Source: Acidimicrobiales bacterium
Lineage (GTDB): Bacteria > Actinomycetota > Acidimicrobiia > Acidimicrobiales > Poriferisodaliceae
Assembly: GCA_020631315.1 (NCBI GenBank)
Contig: JAHDHM010000202.1
Location: 1 to 6,828 of the forward strand
Length of the DNA: 6,828 nt
Reading direction: 5' to 3'
Part shown: positions 1-6,612 of the stretch, one piece after another
Layout: every line of letters starts with the position of its first letter
How positions within the stretch are numbered: the stretch's first letter is position 1
Notes under the pieces: generated by a model
Told to the model about the DNA's origin: nothing
Seen by the model: only the letters and a program-made list of their open reading frames with translations
The model's database searches: none
Translations under genes and position numbers: made by a program

Positions 1-53
1 ACGCGCTGGTGATGCGGCGGCTTGCGTTGCGCCCACCCGACGCCGCCACGTGC

Positions 54-74
54 GCTCTCGCCTCCGGCGAGAGT
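54..74 (+). terminator. Short perfect hairpin, possible terminator of an upstream gene
   Basis: CTCTCGCC at 55-62 and GGCGAGAG at 66-73 are exact reverse complements separated by a 3-base loop (TCC). A G:T pair at 54/74 can extend the stem. The 8-bp stem is very GC-rich. No T-tract follows, so it is not a canonical intrinsic terminator, although U-tract-poor hairpins are often proposed as terminators in high-GC actinobacteria. It lies about 40 bases after an in-frame TGA at 10-12, which would suit the 3' end of a gene to the left. It could equally be a leader structure of the operon or a chance palindrome. Confidence 0.3.
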
Positions 75-128
75 ACCCGTGGGGTGTGACACCGACGCTC
101 GGACGGCCCGCCCACGCAGCGCGGCCGC

Positions 129-293
129 TTGTGGCTGTTCACCGCAGCGGGTGACCTCGACGCGTCCGCGGACGCATTCGCCCGACCCGAGGAACTACTT
201 GAGCACCTTCGTCATGACCTTGACGGGTTTCATGACGGAGTGGCATGGTGCCTGCGGCGTCGAAAGGCGCCGTGGGATAGGGGGCGCGCGTGA
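129..293 (+). CDS. Possible small ORF (54 aa) overlapping the LysR gene start
   Basis: This frame starts at TTG 129 and ends at TGA 291-293, overlapping the GTG start of the regulator by four bases (GTGA), the same junction type as elsewhere in this operon. The peptide looks protein-like: an acidic, helix-prone middle (roughly residues 12-37, with the stretch ARPEELLEHLRHDLDGFHDG) followed by a basic tail (WCLRRRKAPWDRGRA). I recognise no family. Arguments against it: the only usable start is TTG, no good Shine-Dalgarno is visible, and GC at third positions is about two thirds, lower than in the real genes nearby. It may instead be the 3' remnant of a longer frameshifted gene, since the frame is closed upstream by TGA at 87-89. 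Treat as a candidate only. Confidence 0.25.
   Translation: MWLFTAAGDLDASADAFARPEELLEHLRHDLDGFHDGVAWCLRRRKAPWDRGRA
212..236. promoter_or_regulatory. Paired TCATGA palindromes, candidate operator
   Basis: The sequence TCATGAC occurs twice, at 212-218 and 230-236, exactly 18 bases apart. TCATGA is its own reverse complement, and the first copy extends to an 8-base palindrome (GTCATGAC, 211-218). The pair ends about 54 bases before the GTG start of the LysR-type regulator, a position suited to an autoregulatory operator, and LysR-type proteins usually bind paired dyad sites. Caveats: the spacing does not reproduce a clean T-N11-A LysR box, and in the possible small ORF at 129-293 both copies simply encode His-Asp, so the repeat could reflect protein sequence or chance. 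Confidence 0.25.
279..284 (+). promoter_or_regulatory. Shine-Dalgarno for the LysR-type regulator
   Basis: AGGGGG lies five bases before the GTG at 290. It is a good anti-16S match at good spacing and is the main reason for accepting GTG 290 as the start. The encoded N-terminus also begins exactly where LysR-family proteins normally begin. Confidence 0.6.
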
Positions 294-1183
294 AGCTGGA
301 CGTCGAGGCGTTGCGTGTCCTTCGGACCGTCGCCGACGCAGGCGGGTTCACGTCGGCGGCACAGCAACTGGGGTCGACCCAGAGCGCCGTCAGCTGGAAG
401 ATCAAGCGCCTCGAGGAGCGGCTCGGCTTCGAGCTGCTGATCCGCGACGGCAATTCGGTACGGCCGACCGTCGACGGGCAGGAACTGCTCGCCCACGCCG
501 ACCGCATCATCGACGCCCACGACGCTGCGGTCGACCACCTGCAGCGCTCTGATCTCAGCGGCACCGTCCGGCTGGGCTGCAACGAGGAGATCGCCGCCGC
601 GCAGCTCGCCAGAGTCGCCAGCCGTTTCGCCCGCCAGCATCCCGAAGCCGATCTGCGCATCCGGGTGCACGACAGTGCCGTCGTCAGCAGCTGGCTCGAC
701 GACGGCGACGTCGACCTCGCACTCCTGCAGGTCGTGGGCGATCCGCCCCGCAGTGACGACCGCGTGCTCTGGCGAGACGACCTCGTCGTCGCCACCGCCC
801 GCGACGCCACCGACCCTCGCAAGGCCGATGGCACCGTGCCCTACATCGGCTTCGGCGAACGCTGTCTCTACCAACCCTGGTTCGCGGCCGCCGTCGACGA
901 CGCAGGCATGGCCTTCCGCACCGTGCTCGAGTGCCCGAGCATCCAGGGCGTGCAGGCCGCGGTCGAAGCGGGCATCGGCGTGGCCGTACTGAACCGCCGC
1001 AACGTCACCACCGCCATGGCCGAGTGGAGCGCCGCCGACCAGCTCGGCACACCTCCCGCCGTCACCTACGTGATCCGCCGAGGCGCGCACACCAGCGCAA
1101 GCGCCTCCGGCGCCAACGACCTCATCGACGCCCTCGAGGCGACCATCACCGACGAACTCGACGACACGGAGCAGGCAGCATGA
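290..1183 (+). CDS. LysR-family transcriptional regulator
   Basis: A 297-residue protein with the usual LysR length and architecture; it should act as a DNA-binding, co-inducer-responsive regulator in the cytoplasm. Residues 4-62 form the N-terminal winged helix-turn-helix: the family pattern ALRVLRTVADAGGFTSAAQQ is followed by LGSTQSAVSWKIKRLEERLG at about 27-46, containing the recognition helix. After a linker helix (about 64-88), the periplasmic-binding-protein-like effector domain begins at GTVRLGCNEE (91-100) and runs to about residue 285, including the typical segment QAAVEAGIGVAVLNRR late in the domain. The stop overlaps the methyltransferase start (ATGA, 1180-1183), so it is probably co-transcribed and translationally coupled with the catabolic genes. 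That is unusual, as LysR genes are most often divergent from their targets. It probably senses the substrate or an intermediate of the downstream pathway; the ligand cannot be read from the sequence. Confidence 0.95.
   Translation: MKLDVEALRVLRTVADAGGFTSAAQQLGSTQSAVSWKIKRLEERLGFELLIRDGNSVRPTVDGQELLAHADRIIDAHDAAVDHLQRSDLSGTVRLGCNEEIAAAQLARVASRFARQHPEADLRIRVHDSAVVSSWLDDGDVDLALLQVVGDPPRSDDRVLWRDDLVVATARDATDPRKADGTVPYIGFGERCLYQPWFAAAVDDAGMAFRTVLECPSIQGVQAAVEAGIGVAVLNRRNVTTAMAEWSAADQLGTPPAVTYVIRRGAHTSASASGANDLIDALEATITDELDDTEQAA
1168..1171 (+). promoter_or_regulatory. Shine-Dalgarno for the MttB-family gene
   Basis: GGAG, eight bases before ATG 1180, lies inside the 3' end of the regulator gene. 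It supports ATG 1180 rather than an upstream in-frame ATG at 931, which would place the N-terminus deep inside the regulator gene. Confidence 0.5.
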
Positions 1184-2742
1184 CCGCTGACGAGACCGAC
1201 ACCGCAGCACCGGACGCGCCGTCCAGCGGCGGGCGTCGGGGCCGCGGCGCCCGACGCAAGGCCAGGGAAGCCAAGCCCACCCGGTACCTGACCGAGCTCG
1301 ACCGGGGCATCCCCTACCTCGACCTGCTGTCGCCCGAGCAGATCGACACGCTGCACGACCGCACGATGACGATCCTCGAGACGACGGGCATCGACTTCCG
1401 TGACGACGAGGCGGCGTCGATGTGGAAGGCGGCAGGCGCCGACGTCGACGGGCATCGGGTCCGCATCGACCGTGGCCTGCTGATGGAGACCATCTCGACG
1501 GCGCCGTCGCAGTACACGATGGTGTCGCGCAACCCCGAGCGCACGGTGACGCTCGGCGGGCGCAAGTCGGTGTTCACCCCGGCCTACGGCGCGCCGTTCG
1601 TGCTCGACATGGACGGCAAGCGTCGCAACGCGACGATGGCGGACTTCGACAACTTCGCCAAGATGGCGCAGGTCTCCCCTGCCATGCAGATGGCCGGTGG
1701 CGTGCTGTGCGAACCGATGGACATCCCGGTCCCGAAGCGCCACCTGCACATGGTCCGCAGCCTCATGCGCCACAGCGACAAGCCGTTCATGGGCGCCGTC
1801 ACGTCACGTGAGCGGGCCGAGGACACGATGGCGATGGCCAAGATCGTCTACGGCGACGAGCTCGCCTCGGACACGACGATCATGACGTGCCTGGCCAACG
1901 CCAACTCGCCGCTGGTGTGGGACTCGACGATGCTCGACGCGGTCAAGGTCTACGCCAGCCACAACCAGGCGATGCTGTTCTCGCCGTTCGTGCTGGGTGG
2001 CGCCAGCACCCCGGCCAGCACCGTCGGTTCGATCGTGCAGATCAACGCCGAGGCGCTCGCCGGTGTGGCGTTCAGCCAGCTCGTCCGTCCGGGCGCTCCT
2101 GCGGTGTTCGGGCAGTGGGCGGCGACGGTGTCGATGAAGAGCGGCGCGCCGCAGGCCGGCACGCCCGACATCTGCCACATCAACCTGCTGACCGGTCAGC
2201 TCGCCCGCTACTACGACCTGCCGTGGCGCTGCAGTGGCATGTGCTCGGCGTCGAAGCAGGTCGACGCCCAGGCCGGCTACGAAGCAGCGCGCAACATGTA
2301 CGGCGTCGTGCTCGCCGGGGCGAACTTCGTGCTCTCGACGACCGGCTACCTCGAGTCGGCGCTGAGTCAGAGCTACGCCAAGGCCGCCATCGACGCCGAG
2401 CAGGCCGAGCTGTTCCGCCGCTTCGCCGAGGGCGTCAGCCTCGACGGGCTCGACGACGCCATCGACTCGATGGGCGACATCGAACCCGGCGGTCACTACC
2501 TGGGCACCGCCCACACGCTCGCCAACTTCGAGACCGCCTTCGCCATGCCCGAGCTGATGGACGCCAACGGCTACGAGCAGTGGGCCGCCGAGGGTGGCCT
2601 CGACCTCGAAGCCCGGGGCGTCAACAAGGCCCGCCAGATGCTCGCCGAGCACGAGATGCCGCCGATGCCCGACGACGTGATCGCCGAACTCGACGACTTC
2701 GTCGCCCGGCGTGAGTCCGAGCTACCCGACAACGTGAGCTGA
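1180..2742 (+). CDS. MttB-superfamily (trimethylamine methyltransferase-like) methyltransferase, non-pyrrolysine type
   Basis: A 520-residue protein of the MttB family (COG5598, Pfam MTTB). Known members transfer a methyl group from a methylated amine, such as trimethylamine or (in non-pyrrolysine members like MtgB of Desulfitobacterium hafniense) glycine betaine, to a Co(I) corrinoid protein. Family hallmarks seen here: the N-terminal block PYLDLLSPEQIDTLHDRT and ILETTGIDF (about 45-73), GQLARYYDLPWR (339-350), DAQAGYE (362-368) and the C-terminal GGHYLGTAHTLANFE (437-451) followed by YEQW. Residues 17-35 form an Arg/Gly/Lys-rich tail. The 1563-base frame contains no internal TAG, so unlike archaeal MttB it carries no pyrrolysine and is unlikely to act on trimethylamine itself. 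The start overlaps the LysR stop by four bases and the next gene follows after three bases. No corrinoid protein is encoded in the window. Family assignment is secure; substrate and even corrinoid dependence are not. Confidence 0.9.
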   Translation: MTADETDTAAPDAPSSGGRRGRGARRKAREAKPTRYLTELDRGIPYLDLLSPEQIDTLHDRTMTILETTGIDFRDDEAASMWKAAGADVDGHRVRIDRGLLMETISTAPSQYTMVSRNPERTVTLGGRKSVFTPAYGAPFVLDMDGKRRNATMADFDNFAKMAQVSPAMQMAGGVLCEPMDIPVPKRHLHMVRSLMRHSDKPFMGAVTSRERAEDTMAMAKIVYGDELASDTTIMTCLANANSPLVWDSTMLDAVKVYASHNQAMLFSPFVLGGASTPASTVGSIVQINAEALAGVAFSQLVRPGAPAVFGQWAATVSMKSGAPQAGTPDICHINLLTGQLARYYDLPWRCSGMCSASKQVDAQAGYEAARNMYGVVLAGANFVLSTTGYLESALSQSYAKAAIDAEQAELFRRFAEGVSLDGLDDAIDSMGDIEPGGHYLGTAHTLANFETAFAMPELMDANGYEQWAAEGGLDLEARGVNKARQMLAEHEMPPMPDDVIAELDDFVARRESELPDNVS

Positions 2743-2745
2743 CCG

Positions 2746-3792
2746 ATGCAACGAACTGAACACTCACTCCTCCACGGGGTCTGTGCGGCGATGACCTCGC
2801 CGTTCGACGACTCCGGCGAGGTGCTCGACGAGGGTCGGCTGCGCGACCACATCGAGAGCCTCATCGACGCCGGCGTCCACGGCCTCGTGCTGTGTGCCGG
2901 CACCGGCGAGTTCGCGTTCCTCTCGACCAAGGAGAAGGACCGCATCATCTCCCTCGGCTGCGAGATCGTCGACGGCCGCATCCCCGTCATCGCCCAGACG
3001 TCGGCCATCACGACGGTCGACGCGATCGAGAACTCACGACGGGCCGCCGACCAGGGCGCCACCGCCGTCATGGTGCTGCCGCCGTACTTCGAGGGGCCGT
3101 TCGAGCGGGGTGTGCTCTACCACTACGAGAAGTTGGCCAAGGCGCTCGACGTCCCGATCGTGCTCTACAACATCCCGGTCAACTCGGGCTTCGACATCCA
3201 CCCCGACCTGTACCGGCAGCTCGTGGCGATGGAGAACATCGACTACATCAAGGACTCGACGGGTGACTTCATCCGGCTCCAGAAGCTGATCGGCATCGGC
3301 GGCAACGTGCTCGCCGGGGCCGACCCGCTGGCGCCGTGGGCGATCATGTCGGGCGCCGCCGGGTGGATCTGGGGCGCCGCCAACGTCATGCCCCACGAGT
3401 GCGTGCAGCTGTGGAACCTCATCCAGGAGCGCCGCCACGCCGAGGCCATGGAGCTCTGGGACCGGATGCTGCCGGCCAACCTGTTCTTCTGGGAGAACAA
3501 CGTCGACGCCGAGTACAACTCGGCCGTGAAGACGGCCACGAACATGGTCGGCCGACCGGTCGGGCCGTGCCGCCGTCCGGTGATGCCGATGTCGCGTCAG
3601 GGTCGGGTCGCGTTGCAGACCGCGCTGTCGACGCTGCCGGTGAACCGGGTCGACCGTGACCGGCTCGTGTTCCGCGAGTGGCAGGACGAGCGCGACTGGC
3701 TCGTGCAGATGACCGAGCGTGCCGGCGTCGGCCGCCACACCGAATCCAACGCCAACGCTGTGTCTGCTGCAGCGTCTGAGGGGGAACGATGA
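2746..3792 (+). CDS. DapA/N-acetylneuraminate lyase-family Schiff-base aldolase, dehydratase or deaminase
   Basis: A 348-residue TIM-barrel enzyme of the dihydrodipicolinate synthase family (Pfam DHDPS). Catalytic residues are in place: Tyr141 in YNIP and Schiff-base Lys169 in YIKDSTGD, separated by 28 residues as in DapA (Tyr133/Lys161). The substrate loop reads AGTGEF (51-56) instead of the GTTGES of DapA. The position of DapA Arg138, which binds the substrate carboxylate, is Asn146 (YNIPVNSG), and the DapA Tyr107 position appears to be Phe115. True dihydrodipicolinate synthase is therefore unlikely. A catabolic role on a 2-oxo or cyclic imino acid is more plausible, for example a hydroxyproline-pathway deaminase, a keto-deoxy-sugar-acid dehydratase or an aldolase. 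Family members usually have about 290-305 residues; here roughly 45 extra residues follow the barrel (about 302-348). ATG 2746 lies three bases after the previous stop with only a weak Shine-Dalgarno, suggesting coupling. The stop overlaps the ALDH start (ATGA). Confidence 0.9.
   Translation: MQRTEHSLLHGVCAAMTSPFDDSGEVLDEGRLRDHIESLIDAGVHGLVLCAGTGEFAFLSTKEKDRIISLGCEIVDGRIPVIAQTSAITTVDAIENSRRAADQGATAVMVLPPYFEGPFERGVLYHYEKLAKALDVPIVLYNIPVNSGFDIHPDLYRQLVAMENIDYIKDSTGDFIRLQKLIGIGGNVLAGADPLAPWAIMSGAAGWIWGAANVMPHECVQLWNLIQERRHAEAMELWDRMLPANLFFWENNVDAEYNSAVKTATNMVGRPVGPCRRPVMPMSRQGRVALQTALSTLPVNRVDRDRLVFREWQDERDWLVQMTERAGVGRHTESNANAVSAAASEGER
3778..3784 (+). promoter_or_regulatory. Shine-Dalgarno for the aldehyde dehydrogenase gene
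   Basis: GAGGGGG, four bases before ATG 3789, is a strong ribosome-binding site inside the 3' end of the DapA-family gene. It fixes the ALDH start at the ATGA overlap. Confidence 0.6.
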
Positions 3793-5282
3793 GCATCGAG
3801 TTCGATCCGGCCGCACTGGCGGCATCGGTGACACTGCCGACCCGAGCCGTGATCGGCGGCCGTTCGGTCGAGGCCGCCGCGGGTGGCACGTTCGCCACCA
3901 CCAACCCGGCGACGGGCGAGCACCTCGCCGACGTGGCCGAGTGCCTGGCCGACGACGTCGACCGTGCAGTCGCCGCGGCACGCAACGCGCTGACCAGCGG
4001 GCCGTGGGGCCAGATGCCGCCGGCCGAGCGCAAGCGCCTGATGTTGCGGTTCGCCGCTCTGATCGAAGCGCACTCCGACGAGCTGGCGGTGTTGGAGACG
4101 CTCGAGTCGGGCAAGCCGATCTTCGACACCTCCACCATCGACCTGCCCGAGACGGTCGCCACCCTGCGCTGGCACGCCGAAGCCACCGACAAGCTCTACG
4201 ACCAACTGTCGCCGAGCGGCCGGGGCAACGTCGGCATGATCGTGCGCGAGCCGATCGGCGTCGTCGGCGCGGTGCTGCCCTGGAACTTCCCGCTGATGAT
4301 GGCGGCCTGGAAGATCGGCCCGGCGCTGGCTGCCGGCAACACGATGGTGTTGAAGCCCGCCGAGCAGACGTCGATGGCGACCATCCGTCTCGCCGAATTG
4401 GCGATCGAGGCCGGTATCCCCGACGGCGTGCTCAACGTCGTCCCGGGCTTCGGTGAGACGACCGGCGCCGCCATCGGCAAGCACCCCGACGTCAACTGCG
4501 TTGCGTTCACCGGCTCGACCGAGGTCGGGCGCATGTTCCTCCGCTACAGCGCCGACTCGAACCTGAAGCGAGTGCTGCTCGAGTGCGGCGGCAAAAACCC
4601 GATGGTCGTCATGGCCGACGCCGACGACCTCGACAAGGTCGCCGAGCACGCGTGCGAGTCGATCTTCTGGAACGCCGGGCAGAACTGCTCGTCGAACTCG
4701 CGCTTGATCGTGCACCGATCGCTCGTGGACGAGGTCCTCGAACGCATCGACGAAGCACTGCACGCCTGGGTGGTCGGTGATCCGCTCGACCCCGAGACGC
4801 GTGTCGGCGCCATCATCGAGCCGGGTCACATGGAGAAGATCCTCTCCAACATCACGATCGCTCGTGAGGAGGGTGCGGTCGTACGCACGGGTGGCACTCA
4901 GGTGCGCGCCGACTCCGGCGGTTGCTACGTGGCGCCGACGATCCTCGAGGGCGTCACGCAGGACATGCGGGTGGCCCGAGAAGAGGTGTTCGGACCGGTG
5001 CTGGCCGTCAGCGTCTTCGACCACGCCGACGAGGCCATCGCCCTCGCCAACGACACCGAGTACGGCCTCGCCGCGTCGATCTTCACCAGCGACGTGCGCA
5101 CCGCGCACCTGGCGGGGCGGATGATCAACGCCGGCACGGTCACGGTCAACTGCTACGGAGAGGGCGACATCACCACGCCGTTCGGCGGGTTCGGGCTCAG
5201 CGGCTTCGGCGGGCGTGACAACGGCATCGCCGCCCACGAGCAGTACACCGAACTCAAGACCGTGTGGATCGACCTGTCGTGA
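3789..5282 (+). CDS. NAD(P)-dependent aldehyde dehydrogenase, PuuC-like
   Basis: A complete 497-residue ALDH-superfamily enzyme that oxidises an aldehyde to a carboxylic acid. All key residues are visible: Asn166 in PWNFP (oxyanion), Lys189 in VLKPAEQ (cofactor), FTGSTEVG at 240-247 (Rossmann loop), the general base Glu265 in LLECGGKNP, nucleophile Cys300 in NAGQNCSSNSR, and Glu399 in EEVFGPV. The C-terminus (EGDITTPFGGFGLSGFGGRD, then EQYTELKTVWI) closely resembles E. coli PuuC, the gamma-glutamyl-gamma-aminobutyraldehyde dehydrogenase, and relatives that oxidise amine-derived aldehydes. In context the likely substrate is a semialdehyde released by the neighbouring FAD amine oxidoreductase or DapA-family enzyme. 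Alternatives are betaine-aldehyde, 4-aminobutyraldehyde or 2-oxoglutarate semialdehyde dehydrogenase; sequence alone does not separate these. It overlaps both neighbours by four bases. Confidence 0.95.
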   Translation: MSIEFDPAALAASVTLPTRAVIGGRSVEAAAGGTFATTNPATGEHLADVAECLADDVDRAVAAARNALTSGPWGQMPPAERKRLMLRFAALIEAHSDELAVLETLESGKPIFDTSTIDLPETVATLRWHAEATDKLYDQLSPSGRGNVGMIVREPIGVVGAVLPWNFPLMMAAWKIGPALAAGNTMVLKPAEQTSMATIRLAELAIEAGIPDGVLNVVPGFGETTGAAIGKHPDVNCVAFTGSTEVGRMFLRYSADSNLKRVLLECGGKNPMVVMADADDLDKVAEHACESIFWNAGQNCSSNSRLIVHRSLVDEVLERIDEALHAWVVGDPLDPETRVGAIIEPGHMEKILSNITIAREEGAVVRTGGTQVRADSGGCYVAPTILEGVTQDMRVAREEVFGPVLAVSVFDHADEAIALANDTEYGLAASIFTSDVRTAHLAGRMINAGTVTVNCYGEGDITTPFGGFGLSGFGGRDNGIAAHEQYTELKTVWIDLS

Positions 5283-6610
5283 CCGCCACGCAGGGGCGGA
5301 CCCATCAGGTCTCGTTCGCGCCGAACTACGACCGGCAGAACGGCTGGCTCGAGATCCTCGATCCGCTGCCCGAACCGACCGTGCTCACGGGCGAGCTGCA
5401 CGTCGACCACGTCGTCGTCGGCGCCGGTTACGGCGGGTTGGCCGCGGCCCGCCGGTTGGCCGAACTCGACCCCGGCGCGTCGATCGCGCTCGTCGAAGCC
5501 GGCCGGGTCGGCAACAACGCAGCCGGTCGGTGCAGCGGCTTCATCATCGACCACGCCCACAACATCCGGGCCAAGTCGTTCGACGAGGACCCCGACGGCG
5601 CCAAGGAACAGATCGCCCTCAACCGGATGGGCATCGACTACCTGGCCGACATCGTCCGGACGAACGGCATCGAGTGCGACTGGCGCCACGAGGGCAAGGT
5701 GCACGCCGCAGCGTCGTCGAAGGGCGAGCGATACCTCGAGACGTTCACCAAGTCGCTGGACGCCATCGACGAGGACTACTCGGTCCTCGACGCCGCCGAG
5801 TGCCGCCGTCGCTTCGGCACCGACTTCTACATCGGTGGCGTGCTCGCACCGCACAGTGTCGTCGCCCAGCCGGCCTCACTCGCAGCCGGTCTCGCTGCGA
5901 CGATGCCCGACAACGTGCTGGTGTTCGAGAACTCGCCCGTCACCGACCTCGACTACGGACCACCCCACACGCTGCGCACGGCGAGGGGCACGATCGTGTC
6001 GCCGTCGTTGGTGTTGGCCGCCAACGGGTTCGGCGAGGCGTTCGGGTTCATGAAGAACCGGCTGATCCCCATGATGACGTGGGGTTCGATGTCCAGGGAA
6101 CTGACCGACGACGAGGTCGACCGCCTGGGCGGCCTCGACCACTACGCCATCATCCCGGCGCACCCTGCGGGCACGTCGGTGCGGCGGCTGCCGGAGCGGC
6201 GGATCCTGATCCGCAACCAGTACACGTTCAGCCGTCGGTCGGACTTCCAGAAGGGTCGGGAGAAGATCCGGGCCGTGCACGAGAAGTCGTTCCGCAACCG
6301 GTACCCGATGCTCCCCGACGTCGAGTTCGAGTACACGTGGGGCGGCGCGCTCAGCCTGTCCCGGAACGGTGCCGGTGTGTGCGGTGAGCTCGCCCCCGGT
6401 GTGTGGTCGACGATGGCGTACCAAGGTGTCGGGATGGCCAAGGGCACGACGTCGGGCAAGTTGCTGGCCGAGCACATGATGGGTGAGACCCATCCGTTGA
6501 TGCCGCTGTTGAGCGGCAGCCCGAGCCGCAACTACCCCGACCCGTTCAACCGTTGGGGCATCGCCATGAACGCCCGTTGGCGTCGCTGGCAGGCAGGGAT
6601 CGAGGAGTAG
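5279..6610 (+). CDS. FAD-dependent amine oxidoreductase (DAO family, PuuB-like)
   Basis: A 443-residue flavoprotein of the D-amino-acid/glycine oxidase (DAO) family. The Rossmann ADP-binding motif is [16 protein letters not shown] (45-60; Gly48, Gly50, Gly53), followed by the ribose-binding acid Glu73 in LVEAG and [11 protein letters not shown] (78-88), the counterpart of the GASGRNGG loop of PuuB-type enzymes. The C-terminal FAD segment is [18 protein letters not shown] (381-398). Such enzymes oxidise C-N bonds of secondary amines, N-methyl amino acids or gamma-glutamyl-putrescine to imines, which hydrolyse to aldehydes; this fits the adjacent ALDH. I chose GTG 5279 because it gives a GTGA overlap with the ALDH stop, matching the operon's other junctions; GTG 5264, five codons upstream, is possible. 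Neither has a strong Shine-Dalgarno. Substrate is unknown; dimethylglycine/sarcosine-like, D-hydroxyproline-like or polyamine-derived amines are candidates. Confidence 0.9.
   Translation: MTATQGRTHQVSFAPNYDRQNGWLEILDPLPEPTVLTGELHVDHVVVGAGYGGLAAARRLAELDPGASIALVEAGRVGNNAAGRCSGFIIDHAHNIRAKSFDEDPDGAKEQIALNRMGIDYLADIVRTNGIECDWRHEGKVHAAASSKGERYLETFTKSLDAIDEDYSVLDAAECRRRFGTDFYIGGVLAPHSVVAQPASLAAGLAATMPDNVLVFENSPVTDLDYGPPHTLRTARGTIVSPSLVLAANGFGEAFGFMKNRLIPMMTWGSMSRELTDDEVDRLGGLDHYAIIPAHPAGTSVRRLPERRILIRNQYTFSRRSDFQKGREKIRAVHEKSFRNRYPMLPDVEFEYTWGGALSLSRNGAGVCGELAPGVWSTMAYQGVGMAKGTTSGKLLAEHMMGETHPLMPLLSGSPSRNYPDPFNRWGIAMNARWRRWQAGIEE
6602..6607 (+). promoter_or_regulatory. Shine-Dalgarno for the SDR gene
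   Basis: GAGGAG, five bases before GTG 6613, is a strong site formed by the last codons of the FAD oxidoreductase gene, with that gene's TAG stop sitting between the site and the start. It decides the GTG start of the SDR and supports read-through of the operon into it. Confidence 0.65.
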
Positions 6611-6612
6611 CC

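Larger units (their letters stand above)
1..289. other. Leader region upstream of the operon, no confident gene
   Basis: No reading frame on either strand here looks like a confident protein. One plus-strand frame stops early, at 10-12 (TGA), which could be the end of a gene lying to the left, but only three codons are in view. The region contains a perfect short hairpin (55-73), a possible tiny ORF running into the regulator gene (129-293), a weak TTGACG element at 220-225 without a convincing -10 partner, and two TCATGA palindromes. Third-position GC preference is less consistent than in the genes downstream. The operon promoter is probably either here or to the left of the window. Confidence 0.5.

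Noticed and set aside
220..248. TTGACG as a sigma-70 -35 element
   Set aside because: No acceptable -10 hexamer at 16-18 bases (sequence there is GCATGG-like), so I do not annotate a promoter.
22..552. 176-codon plus-strand frame overlapping the regulator start
   Set aside because: From about 290 on it is an out-of-frame reading of the LysR helix-turn-helix region and is Arg/Gly/Pro-rich; no protein-like features.
931..1179. Upstream in-frame start for the MttB-family gene
   Set aside because: The extra 83 residues are an out-of-frame reading of the LysR gene (Arg/His-rich). ATG 1180 has a Shine-Dalgarno and the ATGA overlap.
230..1210. 326-codon open frame on the minus strand
   Set aside because: Antisense shadow of the LysR gene; repetitive Val/Gly/Asp composition and no recognisable domain.
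1804..2652. 282-codon open frame on the minus strand
   Set aside because: Antisense shadow of the MttB-family gene; no motif and biased composition.
3351..3381. Direct repeat GGGCGCCGCC at 3351-3360 and 3372-3381
   Set aside because: It encodes the Gly-Ala-Ala repeats of GAAGWIWGAAN in the DapA-family barrel; explained by protein sequence and codon bias.
3597..5237. 546-codon open frame on the minus strand
   Set aside because: It lies opposite the aldehyde dehydrogenase, whose catalytic motifs are complete. The minus-strand product is low-complexity Arg/Val/Asp/His-rich sequence with no family motif, the usual shadow of GC-rich codon bias.
5264..5278. GTG 5264 as start of the FAD oxidoreductase
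   Set aside because: Possible, but GTG 5279 gives the same 4-base overlap as the other junctions; neither has a strong ribosome-binding site, so the choice rests on pattern.
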